Made by a program: the position numbers and the translations under genes. The notes beneath the pieces are model-generated. The model did not search any database, was not told the origin of the DNA, and worked only from the letters and a program-made list of their open reading frames with translations. DNA of 64,000 nucleotides from Sphingomonas hominis (GTDB taxonomy: Bacteria; Pseudomonadota; Alphaproteobacteria; Sphingomonadales; Sphingomonadaceae), in contig NZ_JABULH010000001.1 in the NCBI RefSeq assembly GCF_013328205.1, positions 248,001-312,000 of the forward strand, given 5' to 3'. Shown here piece after piece: positions 8,770 through 17,203 of the stretch; the first letter of the stretch is position 1; each line of letters begins with the position of its first letter.

Positions 8770-9384
8770 ATGACGCCCACGGCGCAGATCGAGCTGGTGA
8801 TGGCGAACATGCGTCACGGCATGGTGATGTATGATCGCCACGAGACGATCCGGCTGATCAACGCGCACGTCAGTCAGATTTTCGGTTTTGCCGAAACGCT
8901 GGTCACCGCCGGGTCGAGCCTAGCTGACTATCTGCGATGCGTCGGCGCGACGGTCGGCTGGTCGCTAGAGCGGACGACGCACGTGATCGACAATCACCGC
9001 TCATGGCGCCAGCAGGGTGTGCCCAAGCGGTTCGATCATCATTTCGATGACGGCAAAACATTCGAGATCACCTTCAACCCGGTAGATAACGGAGCCTCGG
9101 TTCTGACCTTCGTCGATGTCACCGACGCGCGCGACCTGGAGCGGGTCAGCGAACGCCGCGTGCGGTTGACGACGCAGGCGGGCACAATGTTGCAACGAGT
9201 GGCGAGCATCTCGGCGCACAACCGGATCGTCGCCCTTAATGCTAGCATCGAGGCCGCGCGGATGGGCAGCGAGGGACGCAGTTTCGCGGTGGTGGCGGAC
9301 GAGGTGCGCAACCTGTCGAACCAGATGTCGGAGGTCCTGTCGGATCTCCGACAAATCATCGACGCGTCGCTCGCCACGAGCTGA
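8770..9384 (+). CDS. Small soluble PAS protein with minimal MCP signalling hairpin
   Basis: Residues 5-125 form a PAS fold: MRHGMVMYDRHETIRLIN at the start and FEITFNPVDNGASVLTFVDV as the last strands. Residues 130-195 match only the tip of a chemoreceptor signalling domain, with NRIVALNASIEAARMGSEGR then SFAVVADEVRNLS. There is no signal peptide, membrane helix or HAMP domain, and the methylation helices are missing. The conserved hairpin that contacts CheW/CheA is preserved. I infer a cytosolic sensor that could dock to CheA/CheW or another kinase. No che gene is nearby. Confidence 0.82.
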   Translation: MTPTAQIELVMANMRHGMVMYDRHETIRLINAHVSQIFGFAETLVTAGSSLADYLRCVGATVGWSLERTTHVIDNHRSWRQQGVPKRFDHHFDDGKTFEITFNPVDNGASVLTFVDVTDARDLERVSERRVRLTTQAGTMLQRVASISAHNRIVALNASIEAARMGSEGRSFAVVADEVRNLSNQMSEVLSDLRQIIDASLATS

Positions 9385-9482
9385 CGTCGGCGTGCCTCTG
9401 ATACAGCGCCACCCGCGCACGAGACAGTCAGGCCGAATGCGAGGCGGCAGCGTCGTTCCCTGACGTCACTGCCGTTTGTGCC

Positions 9483-9923
9483 TCACCGCCCGGCAGGCGG
9501 GCCGCTCTTGGTCGTGGCGCCGCGGGCTGCGGCGCGGGCGGCAGCGGCTTCTTGGCCGTCGACGCGGCCGTCCTTGTTGAGGTCGTAACGCGCGAACACG
9601 TTGCTCATCAGCGCCTGCGATTCCGCTTCGCTGACCTTGCCGTCCTTGTTGGTGTCGGCGCGGGCGATGAACAGGGTCGCGATCTTCTTCGCCTGTGCGG
9701 GGTCGAGCGTCTTGCCGCCGGAAACCTTCATGCGGCTCATGCGCGCCTGGATTTCGGCCTGGCTGAGGAAGCCGTCCTTATTGGTGTCGGACGCGGCGAA
9801 CTCGCCATCAAGCTTGGTTTCGGCGCTGCGGCGGGTTTCCTGCGCGGCGGCGGGCGCGACCTGCGTCACGGCGAGCGTCGGGGCAGCGAGGGCGAGGAGG
9901 AGCAGGGCGCAGTTGCTGAGCAC
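9483..9923 (-). CDS. Exported EF-hand calcium-binding protein
   Basis: Three canonical EF-hand loops are visible: DTNKDGFLSQAE, DTNKDGKVSEAE and DLNKDGRVDGQE. Each has the Asp/Asn/Asp/Gly/Glu pattern that coordinates calcium. The frame stays open far upstream to 10256, but only a start at the GTG at 9923 (VLSNCALLLLALAAPTLA) gives a proper signal peptide, ending in an Ala-rich cleavage site. The mature protein is about 120 residues and presumably periplasmic. It seems to be a single-gene unit and its role is unknown. Confidence 0.82.
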   Translation of the reverse strand: MLSNCALLLLALAAPTLAVTQVAPAAAQETRRSAETKLDGEFAASDTNKDGFLSQAEIQARMSRMKVSGGKTLDPAQAKKIATLFIARADTNKDGKVSEAESQALMSNVFARYDLNKDGRVDGQEAAAARAAARGATTKSGPPAGR

Positions 9924-10455
9924 GGTGTCTGGATCTTTCCACGGAAAACGGGCGCCGTGTTGGCGCTGGAAGCTTGTACCGCGGATGAACGCGAGCGGTG
10001 ATGCGGGGTTCAACGCGGCGAGGGCGGGATGAGGCACGTGCATTGCGGCAAGGTCGCAAGGATAGGAGCGGTTTGCGACCAGCTTGAGGTACGTTCTCCC
10101 GCCACTCTCGGCCCGATCGAAGGGTCTAACTCCATGGAGAAGGCAGACGAGGGAAGCGGGATCCTGGACCACGTCCGAAATGACGGTGAGTTGAATCGGG
10201 GCGAGAGCGCTATGACGCTGCTTAGCTGGGGCAGAGCGAACGAGTAACGGCTTCATCGACGCCCGCGACCCGGAGCAGCCATGACAGGACGGGATGGTAG
10301 GGTTACTTGCTGTCTAGTGGGAAGCCGTACCCGGCGTTCATTTATCTCGTGCGTGCGCGACGATTGTGCGGACCCTCGCGGGCGCCTTGACGGTTGCACG
10401 CCGGAACGCACGCGCATAGGTGCGCGCCAATTCGTTTCCCAGGAGCCGTTCACGC
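9924..10455. other. 532-bp non-coding interval before argG
   Basis: The interval holds a decayed half copy of repeat family A near 10151-10186 and no convincing gene. Short frames here lack ribosome binding sites and family resemblance. The argG ribosome binding site AGGAG is at 10441-10445. TTGACG at 10387-10392 could be a -35 element, but no good -10 sequence follows at the right distance. Confidence 0.6.
10151..10186. repeat. Family A palindromic repeat, degraded half copy
   Basis: GAAGCGGGATCCTGGACCAC then GTCCGAAATGACGG matches the right arm of the complete copies at 4131 and 57488 with several mismatches. The left arm is missing. Confidence 0.65.
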
Positions 10456-11673
10456 ATGTCCGATGAGATCAAGAAGGTCGTTCTCGCTTATTCCGGCGGG
10501 TTGGACACCAGCGTGATCCTGAAATGGTTGCAGGAAACCTATGGCTGCGAGGTGGTGACCTTTACCGCCGACCTGGGGCAGGGCGAGGAGTTGGAGCCCG
10601 CGCGCGCCAAGGCCGAGCTGATGGGGGTCAGACCTGAGCACATCTACATCGACGATCTGCGCGAGGAGTTCGTGCGCGATTTCGTGTTCCCGATGATGCG
10701 GGCGAACGCGCAATATGAGGGACTGTACCTGCTCGGCACCTCGATCGCGCGGCCGTTGATTTCCAAGCGGTTGATCGAGATCGCGCGCGAGACGGGCGCG
10801 GACGCGGTGGCCCACGGCGCGACCGGCAAAGGCAACGACCAGGTGCGGTTCGAATTGTCGGCCTATGCGCTCGACCCCGACATCAAGGTGATCGCGCCGT
10901 GGCGCGAGTGGGATCTGAACAGCCGCACCAAGCTGATCGAATGGGCCGAAGCGCGGCAGGTGCCGATCCCGCACAACAAGCGCGGCGAAGCGCCGTTCTC
11001 GACCGACGCCAATCTGCTCCACACCTCGTCCGAGGGGCTGGTGCTGGAGGATCCGTGGGACGAGGTGCCCGATTACGTTTACTCGCGCACGGTTAACCCG
11101 GAGGACGCGCCTGATACGCCGGAGACGATCGAGATCGAGTTCGAGCGCGGCGACGGCGTCGCGCTGAACGGTGAGCGCATGTCGCCGGCGACGCTGCTGG
11201 AGGCGCTGAACGAGCTAGGGCGCAAGCACGGCATCGGGCGGCTCGATCTGGTCGAGAACCGCTTCGTCGGCATGAAGTCGCGCGGGATGTACGAGACGCC
11301 GGGCGGCACGGTCTACCTGGAGGCACATCGCGGGATCGAGGCAATCACGCTCGATCGCGGGGCGGCGCACCTCAAGGACGAGTTGATGCCGCGTTATGCC
11401 GAGCTGATCTACAACGGCTTCTGGTTCTCGCCCGAGCGCGAAATGCTGCAGGCGGCGATCGACCTGAGCCAGGAGAAGGTGTCGGGGACCGTCCGGCTGA
11501 AGCTCTACAAGGGGCTGGCGTCGGTCACCGGGCGCAAGTCGCCCAACACGCTGTATTCGGAAAAGGTCGTGACGTTCGAGGACGATCAGGGCGCCTACGA
11601 CCAGCGCGACGCCGCCGGGTTCATCAAGCTGAACGCGCTCAGGCTGCGTCTGCTCGGACGGCGCGATCGCTGA
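10456..11673 (+). CDS. argG: Argininosuccinate synthase
   Basis: ArgG condenses citrulline and aspartate with ATP to give argininosuccinate in arginine synthesis. The N-type ATP pyrophosphatase loop AYSGGLDTS spans residues 11-19. Other family segments are [17 protein letters not shown] and [20 protein letters not shown]. The length, 405 residues, is typical. The frame opens earlier, but the ATG at 10456 has AGGAG ten bases upstream and gives the usual N-terminus [16 protein letters not shown] 7-bp perfect palindrome with a 3-base loop overlaps the stop codon (11662-11678). Confidence 0.98.
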   Translation: MSDEIKKVVLAYSGGLDTSVILKWLQETYGCEVVTFTADLGQGEELEPARAKAELMGVRPEHIYIDDLREEFVRDFVFPMMRANAQYEGLYLLGTSIARPLISKRLIEIARETGADAVAHGATGKGNDQVRFELSAYALDPDIKVIAPWREWDLNSRTKLIEWAEARQVPIPHNKRGEAPFSTDANLLHTSSEGLVLEDPWDEVPDYVYSRTVNPEDAPDTPETIEIEFERGDGVALNGERMSPATLLEALNELGRKHGIGRLDLVENRFVGMKSRGMYETPGGTVYLEAHRGIEAITLDRGAAHLKDELMPRYAELIYNGFWFSPEREMLQAAIDLSQEKVSGTVRLKLYKGLASVTGRKSPNTLYSEKVVTFEDDQGAYDQRDAAGFIKLNALRLRLLGRRDR

Positions 11674-11800
11674 TCGCGTGCCCGTGGCGGTCGGACGAGC
11701 GCTGATCGCCCCGCCCCCCCCTGTCCACGGCGCCTTGTCCGATCCATGTGGGTGACGACAGCCTTGCGGGCGGGGGCCTGTCGCCCGTAAGGCGTTGCCG

Positions 11801-13459
11801 ATGAACGCGGGGGAGCGGCACTGGTGGCAGACTAGGTGGTTCGTCGTCCTGGCGGCGCTGATCGCGTGCGTGCCGCTGATCTGGCCCGATATCCCGCCGA
11901 TCGTCGACCTGCCTGGGCACATGGGGCGCTACCGCGTCCAGCTCGACCGCGGCGCGCACGCGTGGCTGGCGGACTGGTACAAGTTCGAATGGTCGCTGAT
12001 CGGTAATCTGGGCGTCGACCTGCTGATCGAGCCGCTGGCGCCGATCATCGGGTTGGAGCCGGCGGTCAAGCTGATCGTGATGGCGATCCCCGCGCTGACG
12101 GTCGCGGGACTATTGTGGATCGCGCGCGAGGTGCAGGGGCGTATTCCAGCGACGGCGCTGTTCGCGCTGCCTCTCGCTTACGGTTACCCGTTCCAGTTCG
12201 GGTTCGTGAATTTTGCGCTGTCGATGGGGCTGGCGCTGTGCCTGTTCGCCTTGTGGCTGCGGATGGCGCGGCTGGGGCGGTTGCGATTGCGCGCGATCGT
12301 GTTCGTGCCGCTGTCGTGCTTGCTGTGGGTGGTTCACACCTTCGGCTGGGGCGTGCTTGGGGTGCTCGCCTTCTCGGCCGAGATGATCCGGCAGCACGAT
12401 CTGCGCAAGGATCGCCAGTCGGGACATTGGGTGGCGAGCTGGTTCCGCGCTGGCCTCGGCTGCGTGCCGCTCGCCTTGCCGATGGTGCTAATGGTGGCGT
12501 GGCGATCGGGCGCGGACGTGACCGGGCAGACCGCCGACTTCTTCTACTGGCGCACCAAGATCATGTGGGTGCTGATGGCGCTGCGCGACCGCTGGCTGTG
12601 GTTCGACGTCGCGAGCGTGGCGGTGATCTATCTGGTGCTGTTCAAGGCGGTGCGCGATCCGCGGATCACCTATTCGCGGCATCTGGGGCTGTCGGCGCTG
12701 TTCATGCTGGTGGTGTTCATCCTGCTGCCGCGGATCGTGTTCGGATCGGCCTATGCCGATATGCGGCTGGCGCCGTTCATGCTGGCGATCGCGGTGATCG
12801 CGATCCGGCCCAAGCCTGGCCAGTCGTTCCGCCACGCGAGCGTACTGGCGGCGGTGGGCTTCGCCTTTTTCGTGGTGCGGATCGTCGCCGGAACGATCAG
12901 CTTCGTGCAATTCGATCGCGATTACGACGAGGAACTGGCGGCGCTGAACCACGTGCCGGTGGGCGCGCGGTTGGTGTCGTTCGTTGGGCACAATTGCCAC
13001 AACGACTGGCGGATGAGCCGGCTGGAGCATCTACCCGCGATCGCGTTGGAGCGGCGGCTGGCCTATACCGACGACCAATGGTCGATGGCGGGCGGTCAGT
13101 TGATGACGGTGCGCTACACGCAGGCCGGCGGCTACTCGCACGATCCGACGCAGATCGTGACGCCGGTGCGCTGCCGCGGCGAATGGTGGCGGCCGGTCAA
13201 TTACGCGATCGCGCGACTGCCGCGCGATGCGTTCGATTACGTATGGTTGATCCGTCCGCCCAAGTGGGACGCGCGCTTCGCGCCGGGGCTGGTGCCGGTG
13301 TGGCGCTCGCCGACGAGCGCGTCGGTGCTGTTCCGGATCGATCATTCGGTGCCGGCACCGGTCGCGAGCGATGAGGAGCTCGGTATCCCGCACTACGTCG
13401 TCGAGTTCATGCGGCGGCGGCGCGAGCGATTGATCGCGAGCGGGGCGATCGGGAGGTAA
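11801..13459 (+). CDS. Polytopic membrane protein, 552 aa, glycosyltransferase-C-like architecture
   Basis: I recognise no named family. A short N-terminus is followed by roughly nine to eleven hydrophobic helices up to about residue 375, then a soluble domain of about 170 residues. After the first helix comes PDIPPIVDLPGHMGRYRVQL, which resembles the acidic first loop of GT-C membrane glycosyltransferases such as PMT/ArnT relatives. The soluble C-terminal part contains GHNCHNDWRMSRLEHLPAIA. A sugar or lipid-carrier transferase is a reasonable guess but unproven. The ATG at 11801 is preferred to a TTG at 11795. Confidence 0.72.
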   Translation: MNAGERHWWQTRWFVVLAALIACVPLIWPDIPPIVDLPGHMGRYRVQLDRGAHAWLADWYKFEWSLIGNLGVDLLIEPLAPIIGLEPAVKLIVMAIPALTVAGLLWIAREVQGRIPATALFALPLAYGYPFQFGFVNFALSMGLALCLFALWLRMARLGRLRLRAIVFVPLSCLLWVVHTFGWGVLGVLAFSAEMIRQHDLRKDRQSGHWVASWFRAGLGCVPLALPMVLMVAWRSGADVTGQTADFFYWRTKIMWVLMALRDRWLWFDVASVAVIYLVLFKAVRDPRITYSRHLGLSALFMLVVFILLPRIVFGSAYADMRLAPFMLAIAVIAIRPKPGQSFRHASVLAAVGFAFFVVRIVAGTISFVQFDRDYDEELAALNHVPVGARLVSFVGHNCHNDWRMSRLEHLPAIALERRLAYTDDQWSMAGGQLMTVRYTQAGGYSHDPTQIVTPVRCRGEWWRPVNYAIARLPRDAFDYVWLIRPPKWDARFAPGLVPVWRSPTSASVLFRIDHSVPAPVASDEELGIPHYVVEFMRRRRERLIASGAIGR

Positions 13460-13490
13460 GCGGCGCTTCCGGCGCGGAGTTTCGTGTTGG

Positions 13491-13524
13491 CCCTACCCAG
13501 CCCCTCCCTTTTAGGGAGGGAGCT
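13491..13524. repeat. Palindromic repeat family B copy
   Basis: CCCTACCCAGCCCCTCCCTT is followed by TTAGGGAGGGAGC, giving a CCCTCCCT/AGGGAGGG hairpin. It sits between two convergent genes, the 552-aa membrane protein and the FemAB-like gene, where it could act as a terminator. Confidence 0.7.
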
Positions 13525-13532
13525 TGTTGCGA

Positions 13533-14663
13533 TCAGCCGCGCTTGAACGGGGTCATCTGGCCGAGGAACTCTTGGTCACGCTCGACCGCGGCGCGTTCGC
13601 GTACCAGGAAGTCGGCGACCGCGCGGCGAAAGCCGGGATCGGGGATGAAATGCGCCGACCAGGTGGGGACGGGGGAATAGCCGCGCGCGAGCTTGTGTTC
13701 GCCCTGTGCGCCTGCCTCAACGGTCTTCAACCCCCGCGCGATCGCGGCGTCGATCGCCTGGTAATAGCACAGCTCGAAATGGAGAAAGGGCACGTCCTCG
13801 GTGCAGCCCCAGTAGCGCCCGTAAAGCGCGTCGTCGCCGATCAGGTTGAGTGCGCCCGCGATCGGGACGCCGTCGCGCTCGGCCAGGATCAGGAGAACGC
13901 GGTTGCCCATCGCCTCGCCCAGCAGCGGGAAGAAGCTGCGCTTGAGGTAGGGCGTGCCCCACTTTCGGCTGCCGGTGTCCTGATAGAAGGTCCAGAAGGC
14001 GTCCCACTCGCGCCGACCGATCTCCGCACCGGTCAGGTGGCGGATCGTCAGGCCCTCGACCGCGGTCGCACGCTCCTTGCGGATCGCCTTGCGCTTGCGG
14101 CTGGCGAGCGCGGCGAGGAAGTCGTCGAAGGTCGCGTAGCCCTCGTTCTGCCAGTGGAATTGCGTGCCCTCGCGGATCAGCCAGCCGGCGGCCTCGAACA
14201 GCGGGAGTTGGTCGAGAGCTACGAAGGTCGCGTGGGCGGATGAGAGGTCGTGTTGCTGCGTCACCGCTTCAATAGCGGCGATCAGCGACGGTGCGGCTGA
14301 CGCGTCGCGCAGGAGTAGGCGCGGGCCGGGGACGGGGGTGAAGGGGGCGGCGACCTGTAGCTTGGGGTAGTAATCACCGCCGGCGCGGGTCCAAGCATCG
14401 GCCCAGGCGTGGTCGAAGACGTACTCGCCCTGGCTGTGGCTCTTGGCATAAGCGGGCGCGACCGCGATCGGCGTGCCGTCGTCGCCGTCGACGATGAGGG
14501 GGATCGGTTGCCAGCCGGTGCGTCCGCCGACGCTGCCCGAGTCCTCCAGCGCCTTTAGGAACGCGTGGCTGGTAAACGGATTGGCGGTGCCGGCGCAGGC
14601 GTCCCACTGGGCGGCGGGAATCTGGGCGACGCCGTCGGCGATCCGTGCGGTGATGGCGGTCAT
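13533..14663 (-). CDS. FemAB-like / GNAT-fold acyltransferase (DUF482 type)
   Basis: The 376-residue protein carries the conserved blocks NPFTSHAFLKALEDSGSVG near the N-terminus and YVFDHAWADAWTRAGGDYYPKLQVAAPFTPVPG, with LHFELCYYQAIDAAIARGLK and EAGAQGEHKLARGYSP towards the C-terminus. These define the PF04339 family, annotated as peptidoglycan biosynthesis/recognition and built on the double GNAT fold of FemAB aminoacyltransferases. The natural substrate is not established for most members. No signal peptide is seen, so it should be cytosolic. Confidence 0.88.
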   Translation of the reverse strand: MTAITARIADGVAQIPAAQWDACAGTANPFTSHAFLKALEDSGSVGGRTGWQPIPLIVDGDDGTPIAVAPAYAKSHSQGEYVFDHAWADAWTRAGGDYYPKLQVAAPFTPVPGPRLLLRDASAAPSLIAAIEAVTQQHDLSSAHATFVALDQLPLFEAAGWLIREGTQFHWQNEGYATFDDFLAALASRKRKAIRKERATAVEGLTIRHLTGAEIGRREWDAFWTFYQDTGSRKWGTPYLKRSFFPLLGEAMGNRVLLILAERDGVPIAGALNLIGDDALYGRYWGCTEDVPFLHFELCYYQAIDAAIARGLKTVEAGAQGEHKLARGYSPVPTWSAHFIPDPGFRRAVADFLVRERAAVERDQEFLGQMTPFKRG

Positions 14664-14767
14664 TGCGCGCCAAGATAGGGGCGGGTGGGGGTGAGGGGTA
14701 GGGGGTGCATGGCGCGAGAGCCGGCTTCCTCATCGGGTGCCGACTACGCCAGCCGAACTACTTCTTC

Positions 14768-14852
14768 GTCACCCCGGACTTGATCCGGGGTCCCGCTTTG
14801 TTGAGCATCGAACGAGAAGAAGCGGAGATCCCGGGTCGAGCCCGGGATGACG
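14768..14852. repeat. Palindromic repeat family A, complete copy
   Basis: The left arm GTCACCCCGGACTTGATCCG continues into GGGTCCCGCTT. The right arm, after about 25 bases, contains CCCGGGTCGAGCCCGGGATG followed by ACG. It matches the copies at 4131, 34022 and 57488. Confidence 0.85.
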
Positions 14853-14913
14853 GGAGGGTGAGTGCTCCGGGTCGACGGGTGGTGCGCGATCCTCGCGGAC
14901 GCTTCGTGCGCAA

Positions 14914-14952
14914 CCGACCCACCCCCGGCCCCTCCCTGTCAGGGAGGGGAGC
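14914..14952. repeat. Palindromic repeat family B copy
   Basis: The unit reads CCGACCCACCCCCGGCCCCT then CCCTGTCAGGGAGGGGAGC. Its CCCCTCCCTG/CAGGGAGGGG arms form a short hairpin. Near-identical units occur at 24534, 29244 and 33941. Confidence 0.85.
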
Positions 14953-14998
14953 ATCGGTCTGGCTGACCGTTTCTCTCCCTCGCGAGGGAGTAGGCAGC

Positions 14999-15469
14999 TT
15001 ACAGCGAGCGTTCGATCTCGACGATGGCGTCGACCTCGACCGCGGCGCCGAGCGGGAGGACCGCGACGCCGACGGCGGAGCGGGCGTGCTTGCCGGCGTC
15101 GCCGAACAAGGCGGTCATCAGGTCGGACGCGCCGTTCGCGACCTTGGGCTGATCGGTGAAATCGGGGGTCGAGTTGACGAACACGCCGAGCTTCACGATG
15201 CGCTTGACGTGGGCGAGGTTGCCGAGGTGCTGGCGGATCTGCGCCACCAGCATCAGGCCGCAGGCGCGTGCCGCCTCTTGACCCGCTTCAAGGCTGACAT
15301 CGTCGCCCAGGCGACCGGTGATGATCTGGCCGTCCTTGAAGGGGAGCTGGCCCGAGATGTGGAGCAGCCCGCCGGCTTCCACGACGGGTGTGTAGGAGGC
15401 GACGGGGGCGGCGGCCTGGGGCAGTTCGAGCCCGAGGTCGGCGAGTTTGCGGTCGATCTGATCGGTCAT
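14999..15469 (-). CDS. RidA/YjgF family protein
   Basis: The 156-residue product shows family hallmarks: [20 protein letters not shown] in the first half, then [36 protein letters not shown] and [20 protein letters not shown] at the end. RidA-like trimers hydrolyse reactive enamine/imine intermediates released by PLP enzymes. This is the longer subgroup (about 150 residues), and the canonical substrate-binding Arg of the final segment is not evident to me, so imine deaminase activity is uncertain. The frame opens upstream, but the ATG at 15469 gives the family N-terminus. It is 32 bases downstream of the HAD gene and probably cotranscribed. Confidence 0.9.
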   Translation of the reverse strand: MTDQIDRKLADLGLELPQAAAPVASYTPVVEAGGLLHISGQLPFKDGQIITGRLGDDVSLEAGQEAARACGLMLVAQIRQHLGNLAHVKRIVKLGVFVNSTPDFTDQPKVANGASDLMTALFGDAGKHARSAVGVAVLPLGAAVEVDAIVEIERSL

Positions 15470-15501
15470 GGGCTGCGGATTGGGCGCGGTGACCCGGGAG
15501 G

Positions 15502-16149
15502 TCAAGTGGTGGCGAACGCCTCGACCGGCGGGGCTGGCTCGGCAGCGACGAAGCGCGCCTCGATCCACGCCTGTCCCTCCTGCCAATCGTCGATGCGCGC
15601 GTGCGCGGCGGGCGCGGGCGCGATGCCGGCGGCGAGTTGCGGTTCGGACACCATGTGGAGCCGCCAGACCTCCGGCGCGTGATCGGCGACCGATTGGTGA
15701 TGGACGGGCAGGTCGTCGACGAACACCGTAACCGAGGGCGCGTATTCGGCGACGAGCGCGGCGACGGGGCCGCCCTTGCCCCCCTGGTTGCAGACGACGC
15801 GGTGCTCGATCCCGAAGGCGGCGAGCTGTTCGACGCGGTGCGTCTGGCATTGCTGTTGCAGGTTGGTGAGGATGACGACGTCGGCTTGACGCCCGAGCGC
15901 CGCGATCGCCTCACGCGCGTGCGGGACGATCGTCTGGCGGTGCATCTGTTCGGGAAAGAAGCCGTGGAGGAAGCCGTACATCTCCTCCTGGCTGAGTGCC
16001 TCGCCCGAGCGGCGGCGCATGTTCTTCGCCAGTTCCCACGAGCCGAAGGTGAAGTCGACCTCGTGCGCCTCGCCGAGCCAGTCGGCGAAGTGGCGGACCA
16101 TGTGGACGAGGACCTCGTCGCAGTCGGTGATGAGCAGGGGACGGGTCAT
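15502..16149 (-). CDS. HAD-superfamily hydrolase
   Basis: Motif I is ITDCDEVLVHM near residues 7-17, a normal DxDx(T/V) form with the nucleophile D9 and acid/base D11. Motif II is VVILTNLQQ near residue 92, the lysine region is NQGGKGGPVAALV, and motif IV is VTVFVDDLPVHHQSV. These support a Mg-dependent phosphatase of 215 residues. The gene overlaps the DUF3572 stop by four bases and precedes the RidA-like gene, so all three probably form one transcript. Its substrate is unknown. Confidence 0.88.
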   Translation of the reverse strand: MTRPLLITDCDEVLVHMVRHFADWLGEAHEVDFTFGSWELAKNMRRRSGEALSQEEMYGFLHGFFPEQMHRQTIVPHAREAIAALGRQADVVILTNLQQQCQTHRVEQLAAFGIEHRVVCNQGGKGGPVAALVAEYAPSVTVFVDDLPVHHQSVADHAPEVWRLHMVSEPQLAAGIAPAPAAHARIDDWQEGQAWIEARFVAAEPAPPVEAFATT

Positions 16150-16436
16150 GGATGCTCCAGCGTCGCGCGCGCGGCGACCAGTGTCTCGGGGCGGACATCG
16201 AGCTCGTGCGCGCAGGCGATCAGATCGGGTTCGTAGCTTTCGAGATAGGTGAGGACCGCGGCGAGCACCGCGGGCTCGCCCAATCGCTCGCGCAGGTCGC
16301 CGGGAGCCAGGCCGGTCAGCGTCAGCAGCCGCCCGGCGCGGTCGTCGTCCGACAGGACCCAGGCGAGCGCGGACAGCGCCAGTGCGGCGGCGGCGTCGGG
16401 ATCGGCCGCGTTCCTATTTGTCAGCGGCTCACGCAT
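16146..16436 (-). CDS. DUF3572 family protein
   Basis: A 96-residue acidic, helical protein with ALSALAWVLSDDDRAGRLLT and LTGLAPGDLRERL, followed by FLESYEPDLIACA-like residues (here YLESYEPDLIACA). This pattern defines DUF3572, a family of unknown function found mainly in alphaproteobacteria and often encoded beside divK, as here, in divergent orientation. The start lies 40 bases from the divK start, so the two genes share a promoter region. Confidence 0.88.
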   Translation of the reverse strand: MREPLTNRNAADPDAAAALALSALAWVLSDDDRAGRLLTLTGLAPGDLRERLGEPAVLAAVLTYLESYEPDLIACAHELDVRPETLVAARATLEHP

Positions 16437-16476
16437 TGCCTATCTCTCGAACGGTTCGATGGGGATGAATGATCGC

Positions 16477-16839
16477 GTGGCAAAAAGGGTGCTCGTTGTC
16501 GAGGACAACGAACTGAACCTGAAGCTGTTCTGCGACCTGTTGCGCGCGCACGACTTCGCGGCCGAGGCGGTGCGCGACGGGCGCGAGGCGGTGGCGCGCG
16601 CGCGCGAGGTGATGCCCGAGCTGATCATCATGGACATCCAGATGCCGCACGTGACGGGATACGAGCTGATCCTGGAATTGAAGGCGGACGAGGCGCTGCG
16701 GCACATCCCGATCATGGCGGTGACCGCTTATTCGGGGCGCGAGGACGAGGAGCGGATCCGCGCGGCGGGGGCGGATGCGTATGTGGCGAAGCCGATCAGC
16801 CTCGCGCGGTTCATGCAGGCGGTGGGGGCGTTGGTTTAG
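16477..16839 (+). CDS. divK: Single-domain response regulator DivK
   Basis: A stand-alone receiver domain of 120 residues beginning VAKRVLVVEDNELNLKLFCD. It has the acidic pair E9/D10, the phospho-acceptor D53 in IIMDIQMP, T/S at AVTAYSG and the lysine of YVAKPIS. In Caulobacter, DivK D53 is phosphorylated by DivJ and dephosphorylated by PleC to control the CckA-CtrA pathway. I chose the GTG at 16477 because it gives the family N-terminus and places the aspartate at exactly position 53. ATGs at 16459 and 16465 in the same frame are alternatives. Neighbouring DUF3572 supports the assignment. Confidence 0.93.
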   Translation: MAKRVLVVEDNELNLKLFCDLLRAHDFAAEAVRDGREAVARAREVMPELIIMDIQMPHVTGYELILELKADEALRHIPIMAVTAYSGREDEERIRAAGADAYVAKPISLARFMQAVGALV

Positions 16840-16842
16840 TTG

Positions 16843-16872
16843 CTCCCTCATCCCGCCGGGGAGAGGGTGGGG
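16843..16872. repeat. Family C GC-rich repeat
   Basis: CTCCCTCATCCCGCCGGGGA followed by GAGGGTGGGG resembles the CTCTCCCC/GGGGAGAG element at 5127. It lies directly after divK. Confidence 0.55.
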
Positions 16873-16905
16873 TATGTGTCTCACAGAGAGCAACGCCCAG
16901 ATCGG

Positions 16906-16939
16906 CCCCTCACCCAACCCTCTCCCCAGAGGGGGGGGC
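16906..16939. repeat. Family C GC-rich repeat, second copy
   Basis: CCCCTCACCCAACCCTCTCC followed by CCAGAGGGGGGGGC is a second imperfect copy. Together with the copy at 16843 it brackets the divK-rpmG convergent interval. Confidence 0.55.
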
Positions 16940-16955
16940 TCTTTGTGCGTACGAC

Positions 16956-16988
16956 AAAAACCGCGGTGGATCGCTCCACCGCGGTTTT
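16956..16988 (-). terminator. Rho-independent terminator of rpmG
   Basis: An 11-bp perfect stem (ACCGCGGTGGA / TCCACCGCGGT) closes a TCGC loop. On the minus strand it is followed by a run of five T, and on the plus strand by four T, so it may also stop divK transcripts. Confidence 0.9.
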
Positions 16989-17035
16989 GGAACCCGGAGG
17001 TAATCGCGTGGGCGGCGCGTGGCCGCCGGGGCGGA

Positions 17036-17203
17036 TTACTTGATCTTGGCTTCCTTGAAGTCGACGTGCTTGCGCACGACGGGGTCGTACTTGCGGAAGG
17101 AGAGCTTCTCGGTCTGGGTGCGCGGATTCTTCTTGGTCACGTAGAAGAACCCGGTGTCGGCCGAGCTGACGAGCTTGATCTTGACGGTGGTCGGCTTTGC
17201 CAT
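17036..17203 (-). CDS. rpmG: 50S ribosomal protein L33
   Basis: The 55-residue basic protein [20 protein letters not shown] continues with [20 protein letters not shown] and ends [10 protein letters not shown], a full-length L33 of the cysteine-free (zinc-independent) type. The frame is open upstream, but the ATG at 17203 gives the universal MAK start. It is a single gene with a strong terminator 48 bases downstream. Confidence 0.98.
   Translation of the reverse strand: MAKPTTVKIKLVSSADTGFFYVTKKNPRTQTEKLSFRKYDPVVRKHVDFKEAKIK

Larger units (their letters stand above)
14664..14998. other. 335-bp repeat-rich intergenic region
   Basis: The interval contains a complete family A repeat, a family B repeat and the perfect 16-base palindrome CTCCCTCGCGAGGGAG at 14975-14990. 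The last lies just beyond the stop codon of the minus-strand ridA-like gene and could end its transcript. No coding sequence is supported. Confidence 0.6.

Noticed and set aside
16451-16463. tRNA T-loop-like GGTTCGAT
   Set aside because: No acceptor stem, anticodon arm or CCA context surrounds it; it is in the divK leader. No tRNA was recognised anywhere in the window.
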